A DNA stretch of 64,000 bases from an uncultured Draconibacterium sp. (GTDB taxonomy: Bacteria > Bacteroidota > Bacteroidia > Bacteroidales > Prolixibacteraceae). The DNA is taken from positions 1 through 64,000 of the forward strand of contig CANLMQ010000013.1 of assembly GCA_947492175.1 (NCBI GenBank), read 5' to 3'. The position numbers and the translations under genes were made by a program. Below are positions 7,030 to 15,461 of the stretch, one piece after another (position 1 is the stretch's first letter; each line of letters opens with the position of its first letter). The notes beneath the pieces were generated by a model, which ran no database searches, was not told where the DNA came from, and saw only the letters and a program-made list of their open reading frames with translations.

Positions 7030-8379
7030 TTACTCCAGAGGTTGATCCTCATCGTCACTAAAAATTTTGCTACCAAAATTTTTATAAAACCAATTGTCGA
7101 TGTTCGATTCTGTAACCGGTTCATCTTTTTTGGCTTTGGTCTTCGTTGGTTTGTCCTTCTTAATCCACGATCTTCTTTTCTGTTTCTCAACAACTGTTTT
7201 CTTTGGCGGAGTAAACATTATTGTTTCTTCAACAGCCGGTTCTTGTTCTGGTTGCGAATGAGGCCTTTTTAAGATTATATCCTCGTCTTCATCTGAATCA
7301 TAAAAACTTTCATCGACCTCATTTTCTGCCATTTCCGGTTCCATCTCCTCCTCTTCTTCCAAATCAAAGTTCTGAACTTCTTTTTTTGGCTGAAGTTCCT
7401 GGTTCGGATTGGTAACAAAACCAGTTGCCAAAATGGTAACGCTTATTTTATCGCCCAAACGTTCATCGTAACCATTCCCCCAGATAATATCGGCTTCCTG
7501 ACCAGCTTTATCCTGAAGTGTTTCGATAATTTCACCAATCTCTCCAATTCGTATTTCTTCGCTTCCTGAAATAATATTCAGTAAGATATTTTTTGTTCCG
7601 AAAATGTCGTTGCTATCCAACAACGGCGACTCAAGCGCTTCGTTAACGGCATCCATTGCACGGCCTTCGCCGGTTGCAAACCCGGTTCCCATAATAAACA
7701 CCTCACTTTGGTGCATTACAGTATGAACATCGGTATAATCGATGTTTACATTACCGTGAACAGTAATAATTTCGGCCACACCTTTAACAGCTGTGGCAAC
7801 AATATTATCTGCCATTTTAAAAGCCTGGCTTGCCGGTAAATCGCCATAAATATGATGCAGTCGATCGTTACTGATTACCAGCATACTATCGACATATTCT
7901 CCAAGTTTTTTTAATCCTTCCTGTGCCTGTTCGTGACGCTTTCTGCCCTCAGCACGCGAAGGAATAGTAACAACAGCGATGGTTAAAATATCCAACTCGC
8001 GAGCAAGGCTGGCAATTACAGGTGCTGCTCCTGTACCTGTACCTCCACCCATTCCTGCTGCTATAAACAACATTTTTGTATTATCTTTCAGGACATTTTT
8101 CAGATCCTCGTAATTCTCACGGGCAGCTTCTTCTCCCATTTCAGGTTTGTTGCCCGCCCCGCGTCCTTCGGTTAGCGTTACCCCCAATTGCAGTTTTATG
8201 GGTACCGGACTGTTCTCCAACGCCTGAGAATCAGTGTTGCAAATCATGTAATCAACACCTTGTATTCCCTCTTCATACATATGATTGACCGCGTTGCAGC
8301 CCCCGCCACCAACTCCAACCACCTTTATAATGGAGGACGACGCTTTGGGAAATTCAAAATTTGCTAAATTTTCGGTCAT
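7030..8379 (-). CDS. second, divergent FtsZ paralogue (FtsZ2)
   Basis: A complete 449-residue FtsZ homologue between ftsA and the canonical ftsZ. GTP-binding parts are kept: GVGGGGCNAVN (22-32), GGGTGTGAAP (111-120), AEGRKR (143-148). The T7 loop is NIDYTD (212-217), which keeps the catalytic Asn and both Asp residues but replaces FA with YT. After VM the usual S-G pair is S-E (226). The tail is quite different from FtsZ1: a long acidic linker, a strongly basic patch (KRRSWIKKDK, roughly 400-410) and an acidic end, with no IPAFLR-type peptide. It should polymerise or copolymerise with FtsZ1 but may not bind FtsA in the usual way. It is cotranscribed with ftsA (10-base gap). Confidence 0.92.
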   Translation of the reverse strand: MTENLANFEFPKASSSIIKVVGVGGGGCNAVNHMYEEGIQGVDYMICNTDSQALENSPVPIKLQLGVTLTEGRGAGNKPEMGEEAARENYEDLKNVLKDNTKMLFIAAGMGGGTGTGAAPVIASLARELDILTIAVVTIPSRAEGRKRHEQAQEGLKKLGEYVDSMLVISNDRLHHIYGDLPASQAFKMADNIVATAVKGVAEIITVHGNVNIDYTDVHTVMHQSEVFIMGTGFATGEGRAMDAVNEALESPLLDSNDIFGTKNILLNIISGSEEIRIGEIGEIIETLQDKAGQEADIIWGNGYDERLGDKISVTILATGFVTNPNQELQPKKEVQNFDLEEEEEMEPEMAENEVDESFYDSDEDEDIILKRPHSQPEQEPAVEETIMFTPPKKTVVEKQKRRSWIKKDKPTKTKAKKDEPVTESNIDNWFYKNFGSKIFSDDEDQPLE

Positions 8380-8389
8380 ATCGTTTATT

Positions 8390-9676
8390 TTATTTGAATT
8401 CTAAATCTTCATTTCCGTCGTCGAAAAAATTAATGGCACTTTGCAAGGCTCCCTTAAAATTTGGAAATATACTTTTCCCTGATCTGTTTCCGCGGCCTGA
8501 TTCCGGTAAGATCCGAACTGGAGCTTCCATATTTGTTAGTGCAAGTTTTAAGGCACCAACAGCTGTAAACATATCCGAATATTTCACCTCATCTTTTTTG
8601 TTAACCGGATGAATGATACAATGTGCCATGCGGGCATCCATACCAGTGTGGTATTTTACAAGCGTAATAATATTTTCGAGATTCGCGGTTCCACCCGTTA
8701 CTACAATTCCGGTTCCCAACAAATCTTTTACGCCCGATTTTTCGATTTCAGAATTTACTATTTCAACAATCTCTTCCAGTCGTGCCTGAATAATATAAGC
8801 CAGGCTTTTTATCGATATTTCTTTGGGCTCCCAACCATTGTTTTTGGCAATGGTAACCTTGTCTTCATTTTTTATCTGATCGCCCAAAGCCTGCCCGTAT
8901 TTCACTTTTAACAATTCTGCCTTCTCTAGGAATGTGGCACATCCACATTTTAAATCGTTGGTAATTACCTCGCCGGCAAACGGAATTACAGCTGTATGCA
9001 CCAAAGCATTTTCGTGGTACACTGCCAGATTAGTTGTACCAGCCCCCATATCAAGCACAACCGTTCCCATTTCTTTTTCCGATTTTGGCAATACTGCCTC
9101 GGCTATGGCCAGCGACGAATGATAAACATCGCCCAGTTCCACGCCTACACTTTCGAAAACACGTTGCAGGTTTATTAAATCATTTTCAGGAATAACAACC
9201 AGTTTATACCGTGCTTCAATCTTTTTACCGGTAACACCAACCGGTTGTAACTCCTCAATCTCATCGTCGATAATAAACGAGGTTGGAATTACTTTCAGAA
9301 TGTGATAGCCACTTTTTAGCTCTACATTTTTTGCTTCGTTATAAAGCTCGTCTATATCGAAATTTGAAATTACACCTCCTTCTCCTGTAAAACGCGAAGC
9401 CTGATAACTAATCGTTTTCATTTGTTTCCCGGCGTAAGCTACATCTACCACATCGATTTCTTCTTCGAGCTGGTCGTCGAGCAATTCCAAAACACGTGTA
9501 ACCGACTCGATTACATCGGCCAGGTTAAAAATAACACCTCGTTTAATTCCTTTCGACGGTGCCTTTGCCATGCCAAGAATTTCCATTTTTCCCAACTCGG
9601 TAACCCTACCTGCAAGTGCTACCAGTTTTGATGTTCCTATATCAATAACAACCGAAAGATTTGATTTTGAAGCCAT
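8390..9676 (-). CDS. ftsA: cell division protein FtsA
   Basis: Actin-like ATPase that tethers FtsZ to the membrane and activates septal wall synthesis. Visible actin-fold motifs are the phosphate-1 loop VVIDIGTSKLVAL near the N-terminus, GTVVLDMGAGTTNLAVY (phosphate 2, about residue 195) and GIVVTGGTANLENI (adenosine region). The ATG at 9676 (428 residues) is preferred to an in-frame ATG 22 codons upstream, because the extra segment is low-complexity, overlaps ftsQ, and the chosen start leaves a 2-base gap. The C-terminus (SAINFFDDGNEDLEFK) is acidic and lacks an obvious basic amphipathic membrane helix, so membrane attachment may differ from E. coli. Confidence 0.92.
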   Translation of the reverse strand: MASKSNLSVVIDIGTSKLVALAGRVTELGKMEILGMAKAPSKGIKRGVIFNLADVIESVTRVLELLDDQLEEEIDVVDVAYAGKQMKTISYQASRFTGEGGVISNFDIDELYNEAKNVELKSGYHILKVIPTSFIIDDEIEELQPVGVTGKKIEARYKLVVIPENDLINLQRVFESVGVELGDVYHSSLAIAEAVLPKSEKEMGTVVLDMGAGTTNLAVYHENALVHTAVIPFAGEVITNDLKCGCATFLEKAELLKVKYGQALGDQIKNEDKVTIAKNNGWEPKEISIKSLAYIIQARLEEIVEIVNSEIEKSGVKDLLGTGIVVTGGTANLENIITLVKYHTGMDARMAHCIIHPVNKKDEVKYSDMFTAVGALKLALTNMEAPVRILPESGRGNRSGKSIFPNFKGALQSAINFFDDGNEDLEFK

Positions 9677-9678
9677 GT

Positions 9679-10431
9679 TTATCTTCTTTTTGCTATTACT
9701 TGATTTTTGTATTTTAAACTTATTGATTCGTATTTGTTCCAATTATTGCTGGCCAAAACCTGTTTGTAAAAGGCCTTCATATTCCTCAATTTTTCCTCGT
9801 AATTATCCAGTTTGCCCAGTTCAATAAAATGATCGCCAACCAATGGTGTTAAAATTACATCGCCACTCTTTTCAACATGTACCTGTTCTATCTGGGCATT
9901 CCAAAATTCGTCCTGTTGCATAAAAAGCACACAGGGTAACAATTTTTCTTTGGCATATTTTTCATCGTAAGTACCTGTGCTTACCAATACATTTGCCGTA
10001 TACTTTGATGAAACAGGAATCTTCCCTCCAAATTCGTCGAGGTAATAACTTCCCGTGCCTGAAATAATCCGGACAACCGGATCGCGATGTTTTATTTTAA
10101 CCTTCAAAACACCTTTATACGATAAACTATCGGTTGCAGCAACAATTTTATATACTTCTGCTTTTAAAATAGCATCGTGTTTTTCAACCGCACCTTCAAG
10201 TAGCTCAGCATTAATCTGGTCGAACTTTTTTCCTATAACTTTTTTATCGGCGGAAGTTACCAATCGAACTATTTCATCTTTATCCACATGGATAAGTTCC
10301 TCTGAATCATAATCGATTTCGATGTTTTGACAAGTTGCATTATTATACTTCACAGATGTAAATGCCAGTGTAACCAGCACGAACACTATCAAAAGTACAA
10401 AGCCTCCTATTTTAGTTAATTTCCAAAACAT
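9679..10431 (-). CDS. ftsQ: cell division protein FtsQ/DivIB
   Basis: A 250-residue bitopic protein: short cytoplasmic N-terminus, one membrane helix (GFVLLIVFVLVTLAF, about residues 10-24), then a periplasmic POTRA-like part (CQNIEIDYDSEELIHVDKDEI onwards) and a beta domain. Assignment rests on this architecture and on position between murC and ftsA; sequence is poorly conserved in the family. FtsQ links early and late divisome proteins through FtsL and FtsB. Three bases separate it from murC and two from ftsA, consistent with translational coupling. Confidence 0.85.
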   Translation of the reverse strand: MFWKLTKIGGFVLLIVFVLVTLAFTSVKYNNATCQNIEIDYDSEELIHVDKDEIVRLVTSADKKVIGKKFDQINAELLEGAVEKHDAILKAEVYKIVAATDSLSYKGVLKVKIKHRDPVVRIISGTGSYYLDEFGGKIPVSSKYTANVLVSTGTYDEKYAKEKLLPCVLFMQQDEFWNAQIEQVHVEKSGDVILTPLVGDHFIELGKLDNYEEKLRNMKAFYKQVLASNNWNKYESISLKYKNQVIAKRR

Positions 10432-10433
10432 CT

Positions 10434-11816
10434 CTACATCGTCTCTAATTGTTCAATTATTCCGTTTACCATGCGATCGATATCACCGGCTCCCATAGTT
10501 AAAATTATATCGTTCGAATCGGTTTTAAGCAATTCCATTGCCTCTTCTTTTTCTGCCAGAACCTTATCGTCAATCATCATTTCATCATAAATAATTTCTG
10601 AAGAAACTCCAGGAATCGGTTCTTCGCGTGCCGGATAAAGCGGAATTAAAATGGCCCTGTCGAGTAAATCAAGGCTGGCTGCAAATTCAACTGCAAAATC
10701 CTTCGTACGGGAATACAAATGCGGCTGAAATATTCCGGTTACTTTTTTGTCCGGATACAAAGCCTTTACCGATGTAATTAACGCTTTCAGTTCTTCAGGA
10801 TGATGGGCATAATCGTCAATATAGATTTTTCGTTCAGACTTAAACCAGATGTCGAACCTGCGGGCTACACCTTTGTAATCTTCAATACCTGCTTTTATTT
10901 CGTTTGCACTTGCTCCTGCAAAATATGCCAGAGCACTCGCGCCAACCGTATTCTCAACATTTACTAACCCCGGGTAATTCATTCGACAATTGGCAATTGT
11001 TCCTCCCGGTGTTTTTAAATCGAAGTGATAAAAACCACTTTGGTTATCGAGTTTCAAATTCACGGTCGTAAAATCGGCCTCCCCTTCTAAAGCATAAGAA
11101 TAAATTTCGGCAGAGGTTTTCGATGTATCAATATCGACTCCCTTCTTTACAACAAGTTTACCTCCTTCTTTAATCTGCGAAATAAACTTTTCAAAAGACT
11201 CAACAATTTTTTCCTTTTCGCCGTAAATATCCAGATGATCGGCGTCAATGGAAGTGATTAAAGCCAACAGCGGATTTAAATGCAAAAACGACCTGTCGAA
11301 CTCATCTGCCTCAGCTACTATCCAGGGAGAATCGGCTTTAGGTAACAGTAAATTACTTCTGAAATTTTTTGAAATTCCACCCAAAAATGCTCCGCACCCC
11401 TTTTCTGTTTTATTCAGAATATTAGCCAACATAGTGCTGGTTGTTGTTTTTCCGTGAGTTCCGGCAACACCAATTCCACTTTTTTCGTTGCAAATAAGCC
11501 CCAAAACTTTGGCTCGTTTAAACAAACCAATGGGCTGCGATTTAAACCAGGCCAGCTCTTCATGATCGTCGGGCAATGCCGGAGTATAAACAGCAATTGT
11601 ACTGGCCGGATTCCAATTACTTGGAATATATTTTATATCATCCTCAAAATGTATATCAATTCCCTCTTCCTGAAGTGCATCAGTTAACGCAGTTTGCGTG
11701 CGGTCGTAACCCGCAACATTCTGCCCGTTAAATTTAAAATAACGAGCCAGTGCACTCATTCCAATTCCTCCAATTCCGAGGAAATACACATTCTTTATAT
11801 TTTGAATGCTCTTCAT
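10434..11816 (-). CDS. murC: UDP-N-acetylmuramate--L-alanine ligase
   Basis: ATP-dependent ligase that adds the first amino acid (L-Ala) to UDP-MurNAc in the cytoplasm. The N-terminal Rossmann domain has the FLGIGGIGMSALARY motif (13-27), the central domain has the P-loop GVAGTHGKTTTSTML, and the C-terminal part contains YIDDYAHHPEELKA and FQPHLYSRT, all hallmarks of MurC. Its 460 residues are normal for the family. Its start overlaps the end of murG by 4 bases and it is followed by ftsQ after 2 bases, so it is tightly coupled within the dcw operon. Confidence 0.95.
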   Translation of the reverse strand: MKSIQNIKNVYFLGIGGIGMSALARYFKFNGQNVAGYDRTQTALTDALQEEGIDIHFEDDIKYIPSNWNPASTIAVYTPALPDDHEELAWFKSQPIGLFKRAKVLGLICNEKSGIGVAGTHGKTTTSTMLANILNKTEKGCGAFLGGISKNFRSNLLLPKADSPWIVAEADEFDRSFLHLNPLLALITSIDADHLDIYGEKEKIVESFEKFISQIKEGGKLVVKKGVDIDTSKTSAEIYSYALEGEADFTTVNLKLDNQSGFYHFDLKTPGGTIANCRMNYPGLVNVENTVGASALAYFAGASANEIKAGIEDYKGVARRFDIWFKSERKIYIDDYAHHPEELKALITSVKALYPDKKVTGIFQPHLYSRTKDFAVEFAASLDLLDRAILIPLYPAREEPIPGVSSEIIYDEMMIDDKVLAEKEEAMELLKTDSNDIILTMGAGDIDRMVNGIIEQLETM

Positions 11817-12922
11817 TTTATTAATTTCTCTACTTCGTCAACAATTGTTTTTGTGGCATCAGGCTTTGCCAGTTCTTTTATCTTTTTCGATAAAGTTTCA
11901 CATCTACTTTTATCGGCTACTACCTGAAAAGCTAACGGAAACAGTTTCGTATCTATTTCGTTGTCGTGTACCATTAGTGCCGCTTCTTTTTCAACCAGTG
12001 CCATGGCATTTTTGGTTTGGTGATCTTCTGCCACATTTGGTGATGGCACCAATACAGATGCCAAACCAACCAAACACAATTCTGAAATGGTTCCGGCTCC
12101 TGCCCTTGAAATTACCAGGTCGGCCACTGAATAAGCCAGATCCATTCGGGTAATAAACTTATGAACCTGCAGGTTCTCCGGCTTTGATTCTTTCAGTTCA
12201 TTCTGAATTCTATCGTAATAAATCGCACCGGTTTGCCAAATTACTTTTACATCTGAACCGGCAATTTCTTTACAATTTTTAAGAACCGAATTATTTATTG
12301 AACGTGCCCCCAAACTTCCTCCTACAATCAGTACAACCTTGTCTTCGCTTTTCAGGTTAAAAAATTCAAGCGCCTCTTTTTTATTCTGTTTCTGAATCAG
12401 ATTTTCACGTACCGGATTTCCGGTAAGAACAATTTTACCGGCCGGAAAAAATTTATCCATTTTATCGTAAGCCACACAAATTGAATTTGCCTTTTTTGCC
12501 AGTAATTTATTTGTAATTCCGGCATACGAGTTTTGCTCCTGAATTAACGAAGGAACTTTCTTTTTAGCAGCAGCACGTAACAGCGGTCCACTGGCAAAGC
12601 CACCAACCCCGACAACCACTTCCGGCTGAAAATCTTTAACGATTTTTTTGGCCATCGATGCACTTTGCATCAGTTTACGAAAAAAAGTAAAGATCTTCAG
12701 GCTGGGTTTACGCGGAAATCCCATCACCGGCAGCCCGATAATTTTGTAACCAGCAGCGGGGATACGCTCCATCTCCATACGACCCAAAGCACCAACAAAC
12801 AAAATATCAACGTCAGAATTACGTCTTTTTATTTCATTTGCAATGGCCAATGCGGGGAAAATATGTCCCCCGGTTCCACCTCCGCTTAGTATTACTCTAT
12901 TTATCTTTTTCTTTTTCATCAC
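11813..12922 (-). CDS. murG: UDP-GlcNAc:undecaprenyl-PP-MurNAc-pentapeptide GlcNAc transferase
   Basis: GT-B glycosyltransferase (family 28) that converts lipid I to lipid II on the inner face of the membrane. The N-terminal GGGTGGHIFPALAIA loop and VVGVGGFASGPLL (about 105-117) are diagnostic; the C-terminal domain has IVGGSLGARSIN and the UDP-GlcNAc region SRAGAGTISELCLVG, followed by PNVAEDHQTKNA. The 369-residue length is standard. The start lies 26 bases inside the end of ftsW and the stop overlaps murC by 4 bases. The two ATG codons at 12922 and 12919 cannot be distinguished. Confidence 0.95.
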   Translation of the reverse strand: MMKKKKINRVILSGGGTGGHIFPALAIANEIKRRNSDVDILFVGALGRMEMERIPAAGYKIIGLPVMGFPRKPSLKIFTFFRKLMQSASMAKKIVKDFQPEVVVGVGGFASGPLLRAAAKKKVPSLIQEQNSYAGITNKLLAKKANSICVAYDKMDKFFPAGKIVLTGNPVRENLIQKQNKKEALEFFNLKSEDKVVLIVGGSLGARSINNSVLKNCKEIAGSDVKVIWQTGAIYYDRIQNELKESKPENLQVHKFITRMDLAYSVADLVISRAGAGTISELCLVGLASVLVPSPNVAEDHQTKNAMALVEKEAALMVHDNEIDTKLFPLAFQVVADKSRCETLSKKIKELAKPDATKTIVDEVEKLIK

Positions 12923-14123
12923 TTCCTATTTCATAATCTTCATCGGGAGCTTTCACCATAAGTGGCTGCTCCACAATTTCACTGTTCTTTTGGTTTTGAT
13001 GACTTACACTTAAAATCAGTCCAAAAGCAACCGACGTAAAAAGTAAAGAAGTTCCTCCCAAACTAATCCAGGGTAACGGTTGCCCGGTAACCGGTAGCGC
13101 CCCGCTTGAAACTCCAATATTTATCATTGCCTGGTAAACCAAAACCAGGGTAAGTCCAATTACTAAAAAGGCCGGAAAGGTTCTTGTGGCTCGCCGAACA
13201 ATTGTTACTCCCCTGAAAAAAAAGATCAGGAAAAGTAAAATCACCGCAGTTCCTCCAATCAATCCGTACTCTTCTACAATAATTGCAAAAATAAAATCGT
13301 TGTAAGCCGCAGCCATATAGTTAGCTACATCGGAATGACCGGGACCTTTCCCAAATATTCCTCCCGAATAAATAGCCAGTTTTGCGTAATCGGCCTGAGT
13401 AATTCCCTGTTTGGTACTGGCATCTTTATCAACAAATCGCTCAATCCGCCCTTTCATTGTTTGTACGCGGCCAAAACTTGATGGCAATATATCGGCCGTA
13501 AAATAAATAACAACCACCAATGCTATTCCGGCACCTACAACCGAAAACAAATACAATAAAGGAATTCTACCTGCAAACATCATGGTCATTACCGTAGCAA
13601 AAAGCAGTGCCGATGTTGAGAAATCGGATATAAAAATAAGACCACAAACAGCACCTGTAAATAAGATTATTCGTTTAAAAGCGTCCCAAAGATCGCCTTT
13701 AGTTTTTTGCCTTTTGCCTAATATTTTTGCGGTATAAATAATAAGCGAAATTTTTGCCAATTCAGCAGGTTGAAATGTTAATCCAAAGAAATTCAGAGTA
13801 CGTCCGCTGGTTGAAACAAACTGTGTTCCTTTCATTGCCACCGAGAACATTAAAAAGCCAATACTGGCCCACAGTGCCCACAGTGCCACTTTCGAATATA
13901 ATTTTATCGGGAAAACATTAACCATTAATAAAATTACTCCAATACCTGCACTCAAAAAACCTACCTGTCTCAACAAATATTTAAAGGTGTTTCCGGAAGC
14001 CACACGATAAGCCAATGCACCGGTTGCACTGTACACAATCAACAGCGACAACAGCGACAAAAACATCAGTACCATCCAAATTACCCGGTCGCCTTTAAAT
14101 AATTTCGCTACGGAAAACCCCAT
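12897..14123 (-). CDS. ftsW: lipid II polymerase FtsW
   Basis: SEDS-family membrane glycosyltransferase that polymerises lipid II at the septum together with FtsI. About 10 hydrophobic segments span 408 residues. Characteristic stretches are SGRTLNFFGLTFQPAELAKI (about 125-144), SGGIFGKGPGHSD, the FIFAIIVEEYGLIGG segment and TGQPLPWISLGGTSLLF near the C-terminus, which carries the SEDS signature. The last about 30 residues are charged and cytoplasmic. It overlaps murD by one base and murG by 26 bases. Confidence 0.94.
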   Translation of the reverse strand: MGFSVAKLFKGDRVIWMVLMFLSLLSLLIVYSATGALAYRVASGNTFKYLLRQVGFLSAGIGVILLMVNVFPIKLYSKVALWALWASIGFLMFSVAMKGTQFVSTSGRTLNFFGLTFQPAELAKISLIIYTAKILGKRQKTKGDLWDAFKRIILFTGAVCGLIFISDFSTSALLFATVMTMMFAGRIPLLYLFSVVGAGIALVVVIYFTADILPSSFGRVQTMKGRIERFVDKDASTKQGITQADYAKLAIYSGGIFGKGPGHSDVANYMAAAYNDFIFAIIVEEYGLIGGTAVILLFLIFFFRGVTIVRRATRTFPAFLVIGLTLVLVYQAMINIGVSSGALPVTGQPLPWISLGGTSLLFTSVAFGLILSVSHQNQKNSEIVEQPLMVKAPDEDYEIGSDEKEKDK

Positions 14124-15460
14124 TATAAATTCCTTACTTGTTCCTTAAACTGATTTCCTCTGTCTTCGTAATTTTCAAACAAATCGAAACTCGCACAGGC
14201 CGGCGAAAGTAAAACAGTGTCACCGTTTCGTGCAAGATAATAAGCCGCTTTTACTGCTTCTTCCATACTTGTGGCATCAACAATATCGGCCACCGAATCT
14301 CCGAAAGCTTCGTGCAGTTTTGCATTGTTTTTACCTAAACAAACAATTGCCTTAACCTTACTCGCCACCAATCCCTGCAACATGGAGTAATCGTTACCTT
14401 TGTCAACACCGCCTGCAATCCAGATAATTGGTTTATGAACACTTTCCAGTGCATACCAGCTTGAATTCACATTTGTTGCCTTCGAATCGTTAACAAACTC
14501 AATGCCGTGTACTTTCAGAAAGCGTTCCAAACGATGCTCAACTCCCTTAAAATCGGCCATACTCTCCCTCAACTGCTCGTTTCTGATCTCAAACACCATG
14601 CTGGCAATACCTGCTGCCATGCTGTTGTAGGTGTTGTGTTTTCCCTGTAATGATAAATCCAGTATAGACATGCTGAATTGTTTTTGATTAAAATTTATAA
14701 TTATCCGATTCTCCTGTGCTCCTGCCCCCGGCTCGGCTGCCATTCCCAACCCAAAAGGAATTTGAACAGGCTTTATTTCTCTTTTACTTAATTCGTTTTT
14801 TATCACTTCATCATCGCTGCAATAAATGAAGTAATCACTACTTGTCTGATTTTGAAGAATTCTGAATTTTGAATCGACGTAGTTTTGCATATCGTACCCG
14901 TAACGATCGAGATGATCGGGTGTAATATTCATAATAACGGCCACATCGGCTCTAAACTCGTACATTCCGTCCAACTGAAAACTACTCAGTTCAATCACAT
15001 AAACTTCGTGATCTTCTTCAGCCACCTGCCATGCAAAACTTTTCCCAACGTTTCCGGCAAGGCCAACTTTTATACCCGCATTTTTCAGAATATGATAGGT
15101 TAATAAAGTTGTAGTGGTTTTTCCGTTACTTCCGGTAATACAAATTGTTTTTGCCGAAGAATATCTTCCCCCAAATTCAATCTCCGAAATTACAGGAACA
15201 CCTTTTTCTTTCAGCTGAACGATTAAAGGAGCTGTATCAGGAATACCCGGACTTTTAACCACCAAAACTGCTCCCAGTATTTTTTCTACTGTATGTTGCT
15301 CCTCTTCAAAATCGATACAATGCGCAGAAAGGACGTTTTTGTACTTTTCCTTTATTTTTCCCAGGTCGGAAACAAAAACCGAGTATCCTTTTTTCTGTGC
15401 AAGAATGGCTGCTCCAACCCCGCTTTCACCTGCTCCTAATATGGCTACCAGTTCTTTCAA
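14123..15460 (-). CDS. murD: UDP-N-acetylmuramoylalanine--D-glutamate ligase
   Basis: Adds D-glutamate to UDP-MurNAc-L-Ala. The 445-residue protein has the N-terminal nucleotide-sugar domain (ILGAGESGVGAAILA, 8-22), the ATP P-loop ITGSNGKTTTTLLTYHIL (about 108-125), the MNITPDHLDRYG segment and the C-terminal FVNDSKATN and IAGGVDKGNDY motifs expected for MurD. It sits between mraY (1-base gap) and ftsW (one-base overlap), its usual place in dcw clusters. Confidence 0.95.
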   Translation of the reverse strand: MKELVAILGAGESGVGAAILAQKKGYSVFVSDLGKIKEKYKNVLSAHCIDFEEEQHTVEKILGAVLVVKSPGIPDTAPLIVQLKEKGVPVISEIEFGGRYSSAKTICITGSNGKTTTTLLTYHILKNAGIKVGLAGNVGKSFAWQVAEEDHEVYVIELSSFQLDGMYEFRADVAVIMNITPDHLDRYGYDMQNYVDSKFRILQNQTSSDYFIYCSDDEVIKNELSKREIKPVQIPFGLGMAAEPGAGAQENRIIINFNQKQFSMSILDLSLQGKHNTYNSMAAGIASMVFEIRNEQLRESMADFKGVEHRLERFLKVHGIEFVNDSKATNVNSSWYALESVHKPIIWIAGGVDKGNDYSMLQGLVASKVKAIVCLGKNNAKLHEAFGDSVADIVDATSMEEAVKAAYYLARNGDTVLLSPACASFDLFENYEDRGNQFKEQVRNL

Positions 15461-15461
15461 A

